Shown here piece after piece: positions 60,263 through 64,000 of a stretch of DNA of 64,000 nucleotides (positions are counted from its first letter, which is position 1; each line of letters opens with the position of its first letter). The DNA is from an uncultured Paracoccaceae bacterium. Its GTDB lineage: Bacteria; Pseudomonadota; Alphaproteobacteria; Rhodobacterales; Rhodobacteraceae. The translations under genes and the position numbers were made by a program. Under the pieces are notes generated by a model. The model had not been told where the DNA came from, did not search any database, and was given only the letters and a program-made list of their open reading frames with translations. The stretch covers positions 558,001 to 622,000 of the forward strand of contig CANNFE010000001.1 of the NCBI GenBank assembly GCA_947503775.1, given 5' to 3'.

Positions 60263-61516
60263 ATGAACATCCTGATCCTGGGCGGCGGTGGCCGCGAACA
60301 CGCGATGGCCTGGGCCGTTCGGCAGAACCCCAAATGCGATCGCCTGATCGTCGCGCCCGGCAATGGCGGAACCGCCGCGATCGCCGACCCCGCCCAGCTC
60401 GATATCGAGGATGCCTCGCGCGTCGCCGCCGTCGCGAAGCGCGAAAAGATCGATCTGGTTCTCGTCGGCCCCGAAGCACCGCTCGTCGCGGGCGTCGCCG
60501 ACCGCCTCAAAGCCGAGGGTGTCACGGTTTTCGGTCCGACCGCCGCAGCAGCCCAGCTCGAGGGCTCCAAGGCCTTCACCAAAGGGATCTGCGACGCGGC
60601 CTCGGTTCCGACAGCCGCCTGGGCGCGCTTTGACGATGCGGCCCCGGCGCACAGCTATATCGACCAGGTCGGAGCCCCCATCGTCGTCAAGGCCGACGGT
60701 CTGGCCGCCGGCAAGGGCGTCACCGTCGCTGAAACGGCAGAGGCTGCCCATGACGCCCTCGACGCGCTCTTCGCCGATCCGGGCGGATCCTGCGTCATCG
60801 AAGAGATGCTGACCGGAGAGGAAGCTTCCTTCTTCGTCCTCTGCCAAGGCGAAACCGCCCTGCCTTTGGGGACAGCGCAGGACCACAAACGCGCCTTCGA
60901 CGGCGACCTCGGCCCCAATACCGGCGGCATGGGCGCCTATTCCCCCGCGCCGGTCATGACGGAAACCGTCACGGCCCGCGCCATGGACGAAATCATCCGC
61001 CCCACCCTGGCCGAGATGGCCCGGCGCGGCACCCCGTTCGAGGGGATCCTCTATGCCGGCCTGATGATCGAGGACGGCGCGCCGAAGCTTATCGAATACA
61101 ACGTCCGCTTCGGCGATCCCGAAGCGCAGGTCCTGATGATGCGGCTCGGCGCACAGGCACTCGATCTGATGCAGGCCTGCGCCGAAGGGCGGCTCAAGGA
61201 GGCCCGCGTCAATTGGGCGGACGATCACGCGCTCTGCGTAGTCCTCGCCGCCGAAGGTTATCCGGGGGCCTATGAAAAAGGCAGCCGCATCAACGGGCTA
61301 TCGGCGCTTCCTCAGACCAGCGACCGAATGGTCTTTCACGCCGGCACCGCCCTTGAGGACGGCGCCACCCTCGCAACGGGCGGGCGCGTTCTGACGGCCA
61401 CCGCCCGCGGCGCCTCCCTGCAAGAGGCGCACGACAAGGCCTATGATCTGGCCCGGCGCATCGACTGGCCCGAAGGCCGCTTCCGTAGCGATATCGGCTG
61501 GCGCGCCCTGCCCTGA
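60263..61516 (+). CDS. purD: phosphoribosylamine--glycine ligase
   Basis: The second step of purine synthesis: phosphoribosylamine plus glycine and ATP give GAR. The 417-residue product has the N-domain start MNILILGGGGREHAMAW, the ATP-grasp elements PIVVKADGLAAGKGV, VIEEMLTGEEASFFVL, DHKRAFDGDLGPNTGGMGAY in one stretch, the metal site YNVRFGDPEAQ and the C-domain LCVVLAAEGYPGAYEKG. Its length is normal. A bidirectional terminator separates it from carD. Confidence 0.97.
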   Translation: MNILILGGGGREHAMAWAVRQNPKCDRLIVAPGNGGTAAIADPAQLDIEDASRVAAVAKREKIDLVLVGPEAPLVAGVADRLKAEGVTVFGPTAAAAQLEGSKAFTKGICDAASVPTAAWARFDDAAPAHSYIDQVGAPIVVKADGLAAGKGVTVAETAEAAHDALDALFADPGGSCVIEEMLTGEEASFFVLCQGETALPLGTAQDHKRAFDGDLGPNTGGMGAYSPAPVMTETVTARAMDEIIRPTLAEMARRGTPFEGILYAGLMIEDGAPKLIEYNVRFGDPEAQVLMMRLGAQALDLMQACAEGRLKEARVNWADDHALCVVLAAEGYPGAYEKGSRINGLSALPQTSDRMVFHAGTALEDGATLATGGRVLTATARGASLQEAHDKAYDLARRIDWPEGRFRSDIGWRALP

Positions 61517-61528
61517 GGCGCAAACGAA

Positions 61529-61560
61529 AAGCGCCGCGCCCTTGCAAAGGCGCGGCGCTT
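61529..61560. terminator. bidirectional terminator between purD and carD
   Basis: AAGCGCCGCGCC (61529-61540) and GGCGCGGCGCTT (61549-61560) form a perfect 12-base stem around an 8-base loop (CTTGCAAA), with A-rich sequence before and T-containing sequence after. It suits both convergent genes. Confidence 0.75.
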
Positions 61561-61581
61561 CTGCGTCAAACGTCCAAGGAT

Positions 61582-62091
61582 TTATGCCGCGCGGCTGATC
61601 AGAACGTCACCGATCTCTTTGGCTGCATCGGTCTCGTCCCCGTTGCCCACGGCGGCGATCTCGCGCGTCAGACGCTCAAGCGCGGCTTCGTAAAGCTGAC
61701 GCTCCGAATAGCTCTGCTCGCGCTGATCGTCGGCGCGGTGCAGATCGCGCACGACCTCGGCGATGGCGATCAGATCGCCCGAATTGATCTTCTGCTCGTA
61801 TTCCTGCGCCCGGCGCGACCACATGGCCTTCTTGACCTTGGCCTTGCCCCGCAGCGTCTTCATCGCGGCAGAGACCACATCGGGCGAGCTGAGCGAACGC
61901 ATGCCCACTTCGGTCGCCTTATGGGTCGGCACACGAAGCGTCATTTTGTCCTTCTCGAACGAAATCACGAACAGCTCCAGCGTGATCCCGGCCACTTCTT
62001 GCTCTTCGATGGAAACGATCTTGCCGACCCCATGCGCCGGATAGACGACAAACTCATCCGGGCTGAAATCTCTTTTCTTCGACTTAGTCAT
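61582..62091 (-). CDS. carD: CarD family transcription regulator
   Basis: An RNA polymerase-binding regulator that stabilises open promoter complexes. The 169-residue product has the CarD/Mfd-like Tudor domain (FVVYPAHGVGKIVSIEEQEV then FVISFEKDKMTLRVPTHKA) and a helical DNA-contacting C-domain (AMWSRRAQEYEQKINSGDLI, QSYSERQLYEAALERLTREI). Full length for alphaproteobacterial CarD. ATG 62091 follows CGAGGAGAAAGACCGGT. A 234-base upstream region separates it from fdxA on the same strand, so it likely has its own promoter. Confidence 0.94.
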   Translation of the reverse strand: MTKSKKRDFSPDEFVVYPAHGVGKIVSIEEQEVAGITLELFVISFEKDKMTLRVPTHKATEVGMRSLSSPDVVSAAMKTLRGKAKVKKAMWSRRAQEYEQKINSGDLIAIAEVVRDLHRADDQREQSYSERQLYEAALERLTREIAAVGNGDETDAAKEIGDVLISRAA

Positions 62092-62325
62092 ACCGGTCTT
62101 TCTCCTCGGTCACCTCGGCGGCCTCACCCTGATATCAGGCGACAACAAACCGCCGGAGATACATCTCCGTCGGCCCAGGTGTCGCGATGTCAGTTCAATT
62201 GGTGGACAGCATTAAGTGCCTTATAGCACAAAAACGGCCTCTTCGCTACCGGTTGATGCGCGCGCGCTGACCAATACCCGTTGAGCAAAGGCTCGACGTT
62301 GCGTCGCGCCTGCCCTGGCCGCGAA

Positions 62326-62661
62326 TCAGCCGCCCTCTCCGGCGGCTTCGGAAAAGAGCTCCATCTTGCCTTCCTTGCCGTCCATCTCCTCGGCCGTCGG
62401 CAGCGGATCCTTCTTGGTGATGATCACCGGCCAGATCTCAGAATATTTGCGATTGAACTCGACCCACTTCTCCATATCCGGCTCGGTATCGGGCCGGATC
62501 GCGTCGGCAGGGCATTCGGGTTCGCAGACACCGCAATCGATACATTCATCTGGATGAATGACGAGCATATTCTCGCCTTCGTAGAAACAGTCGACCGGGC
62601 ACACCTCGACGCAGTCGGTGTATTTGCAGGCGATACAATTGTCGTTGACGATATAGGTCAT
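62326..62661 (-). CDS. fdxA: 7Fe ferredoxin FdxA
   Basis: A 111-residue ferredoxin with one [3Fe-4S] and one [4Fe-4S] cluster. The cysteines are at 9, 17, 21, 40, 43, 46 and 50 ([18 protein letters not shown] and [13 protein letters not shown]), as in Azotobacter FdI-type proteins. The C-terminal extension ([20 protein letters not shown]) is typical of the alphaproteobacterial FdxA. ATG 62661 is chosen over a frame to 62688 because [10 protein letters not shown] is the family start. Its place next to carD and the S4 gene is, as I recall, conserved in Rhodobacteraceae. Confidence 0.95.
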   Translation of the reverse strand: MTYIVNDNCIACKYTDCVEVCPVDCFYEGENMLVIHPDECIDCGVCEPECPADAIRPDTEPDMEKWVEFNRKYSEIWPVIITKKDPLPTAEEMDGKEGKMELFSEAAGEGG

Positions 62662-62712
62662 AATGCCTTCCCGATTGTCGGACCCCATAGCGACCTACGC
62701 ATATTGGCCGCC

Positions 62713-63105
62713 CTATTCAAGATCGCCCGGGCCGCTATCCCGGCGAAGACGGTTTATGTCGCGGCGTTCTTTCTTGCCGGGGCGCCCTTTGCCGTCAAAA
62801 GACGGGTTTGCCTCGCGCTTTGGCGGAGGCGGCGGACTCAGATCCTCGTAAAGCGCCTGCGCCTCGGTGGCAGGGCCGCGGCGCTCTCCGACGGCCAGGA
62901 TGCGCACGACCCGAACGGCGCGTCCTTGCGGAAAGGTCAGGACCATGCCGGGCCCGACCATCCGCGCCGGTTTCGAGATCGGCGTTCCATCGACGCGAAG
63001 CCGCCCGTCGCTGACAAGCCGCGTCGCAAGGCTCCGCGTCTTGAAAAAACGCGCCTGCCACAACCATTTGTCTACCCGGATGGTTGGCGCCGGATCATCC
63101 GTCAC
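62713..63105 (-). CDS. S4 domain RNA-binding protein (Hsp15-like)
   Basis: A 130-residue protein starting with an S4 RNA-binding domain: IRVDKWLWQARFFKTRSLAT in one stretch, RLVSDGRLRVDG and GPGMVLTFPQGRAVRVVRIL. That is the pattern of Hsp15 (HslR), which rescues stalled 50S-peptidyl-tRNA complexes. A Pro/Lys-rich disordered tail follows (SPPPPPKREANPSFDG and basic residues). Its ATG overlaps the stop of the helicase gene (ATGA), so it is translated after it. Confidence 0.9.
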   Translation of the reverse strand: MTDDPAPTIRVDKWLWQARFFKTRSLATRLVSDGRLRVDGTPISKPARMVGPGMVLTFPQGRAVRVVRILAVGERRGPATEAQALYEDLSPPPPPKREANPSFDGKGRPGKKERRDINRLRRDSGPGDLE

Positions 63106-64000
63106 TCGGTCTTGAAACCCTGCAAGGCGGCCGCGAACGGATTGTCCGGATCGATCTGCTTCTCGCGCTTGGCCGGTTTGGCGGCAAAGTTCTTGGCCTT
63201 TTGATCGGCCTTACCCTTCCCGCGCGGCGCCCCCTTGCCCTGCGGCTTGGAGCGTCCGCCCTGTTTTGGGCGTTGCCCTTGGCGGGACGGACGGTTGCCG
63301 CCCCAGGTGAAGGTATAAAAGACCTCCATCTCGGGGCCCTCATCCGCATCCGGCACGGCCTCTGCCGCACTTTCGCCCTCGGCACCGGCATCGGGCGCAA
63401 CGGAGGTCTCCGCCTCCGGCTGGGCTGCGGCAGCGGACATCGCCCGCGCATCGGGAGGCATCTCGGACACGCTGCCGGGCACCTCGACGGGCGCATCTGG
63501 CTGCGGGTCTTCCACCGGAGGAGAGGGCGGCGGCGTATCGGGCGTTTCGACCGGCGTTTCCTGGGGCGTCTGGGGCAGGGTCTCGTCGGGCTGATCGGGC
63601 CGCGCCGGATCGGCCTGCGCGGTCTTCACCTTCACCCGCTCGCCCTTCTCGGCCTTGTATCCAAGACCCTCCATCAGCTTCGAAAACTGCTCGAGCGTCA
63701 TCCCGGTGATCGACAGCATATCGGGGTTCGCCTCGAACCCGGCGCGGGTATCCTGCCCCCGGATCAGATCGGCCAGACGTTCCAGCATGTCGATCCGGAT
63801 CGCCCGGTCGCCCGCCGCGCGATACCCCGCGACGGTCCAATAGCCAGGCGGCAAACCTTCGGCCAGAGGGACCGTCACCAGCCCGGGCGGAGGGCTTTCG
63901 GGAAATTCCTGCAAATCCTTCGCCAAAGACCAGAGAACCAGCCGCAGCCGAACCGGAGCGGGCTTCAGCAGAAGCGGCTGAAAGATCGTGAACTGTCCGA
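63102..64000 (-). CDS. C-terminal part of a helicase (partial, runs off right edge)
   Basis: The frame is open from the stop at 63102 to the window edge, about 299 residues. The visible N-terminal end reads FTIFQPLLLKPAPVRLRLVL, then LEGLPPGYWTVAGYRAAGDR-like sequence (PLAEGLPPGYWTVAGYRA), which fits the C-terminal segment of the large SUV3/DEAD-type helicases found beside this S4 gene in Rhodobacteraceae. After it comes a Pro/Glu/Ala-rich linker and a strongly basic Gly/Lys/Arg tail (GGRSKPQGKGAPRGKGKADQ) likely to bind RNA. The helicase motifs themselves are outside the window. An apparent start at 63926 is internal. Confidence 0.75.
   Translation of the reverse strand, partial: GQFTIFQPLLLKPAPVRLRLVLWSLAKDLQEFPESPPPGLVTVPLAEGLPPGYWTVAGYRAAGDRAIRIDMLERLADLIRGQDTRAGFEANPDMLSITGMTLEQFSKLMEGLGYKAEKGERVKVKTAQADPARPDQPDETLPQTPQETPVETPDTPPPSPPVEDPQPDAPVEVPGSVSEMPPDARAMSAAAAQPEAETSVAPDAGAEGESAAEAVPDADEGPEMEVFYTFTWGGNRPSRQGQRPKQGGRSKPQGKGAPRGKGKADQKAKNFAAKPAKREKQIDPDNPFAAALQGFKTE

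Noticed and set aside
1-64000. CRISPR arrays, rRNA, tRNA genes, insertion sequences
   Set aside because: I looked for regularly spaced repeats, tRNA arms with CCA-proximal stems, rRNA core sequences and transposase motifs in the intergenic spaces and found none. This was by eye, so a degenerate copy could be missed.

Overview
The window is a chromosomal stretch of a GC-rich alphaproteobacterium, most likely a Rhodobacteraceae (Roseobacter/Rhodobacter-type) species. Grounds: about 60-65% GC, a cobS/cobT aerobic cobaltochelatase locus next to bolA and dnaJ, a dcw cluster carrying tandem DUF2484 genes, a SAM-II riboswitch ahead of metZ, carD-fdxA-S4 neighbours, and Rhodobacteraceae-typical DUF6525 and DUF1826 proteins. 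No rRNA, tRNA, CRISPR array or recognisable insertion sequence was seen.

Layout. 1-11.3 kb: gatB, an AT-rich orphan gene flanked by short direct repeats, DUF4177, bolA / dnaJ-like, two small membrane proteins, cobS, then about 4 kb of apparently accessory DNA (two Tat-exported TRAP-type binding proteins without permeases and a BCS1-like AAA ATPase), a secreted protein and cobT. 13.2-22.1 kb: an Rrf2 regulator with an SBP-like protein in the same frame behind a single stop codon, divergent from a tightly overlapping operon of CobW GTPase, DUF1826, DUF6525, a complete family-5 ABC importer and an EamA transporter. Two matching palindromes lie between the divergent genes. This is my best candidate for an under-described system, probably metal homeostasis. 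22.2-26.7 kb: aminopeptidase P, DUF427, a ClC channel and an intergenic region with a probable small RNA.

26.7-41.6 kb (minus strand): the division and envelope cluster ftsW-murG-murC-DUF2484-DUF2484-murB-ddl-ftsQ-ftsA, then, after an AT-rich gene of opposite orientation, ftsZ-lpxC-bamD-recN. The insertion separates ftsZ from ftsA, so ftsZ must rely on its own promoter. 41.7-49 kb: alkyltransferase, a large lipoprotein, a BaiN/HI0933 flavoprotein, a putative HExxH protease and ptsP. 49-64 kb: folE2, metZ (SAM-II riboswitch and terminator), alpha/beta hydrolase, GST, PilZ, yciB, EamA, ftsY, an orphan NuoE-NuoF fusion, a secreted protein, xseA, purD, carD, fdxA, an Hsp15-like S4 protein and the end of a helicase gene.

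All family calls were made by reading the translations; no database search was run.
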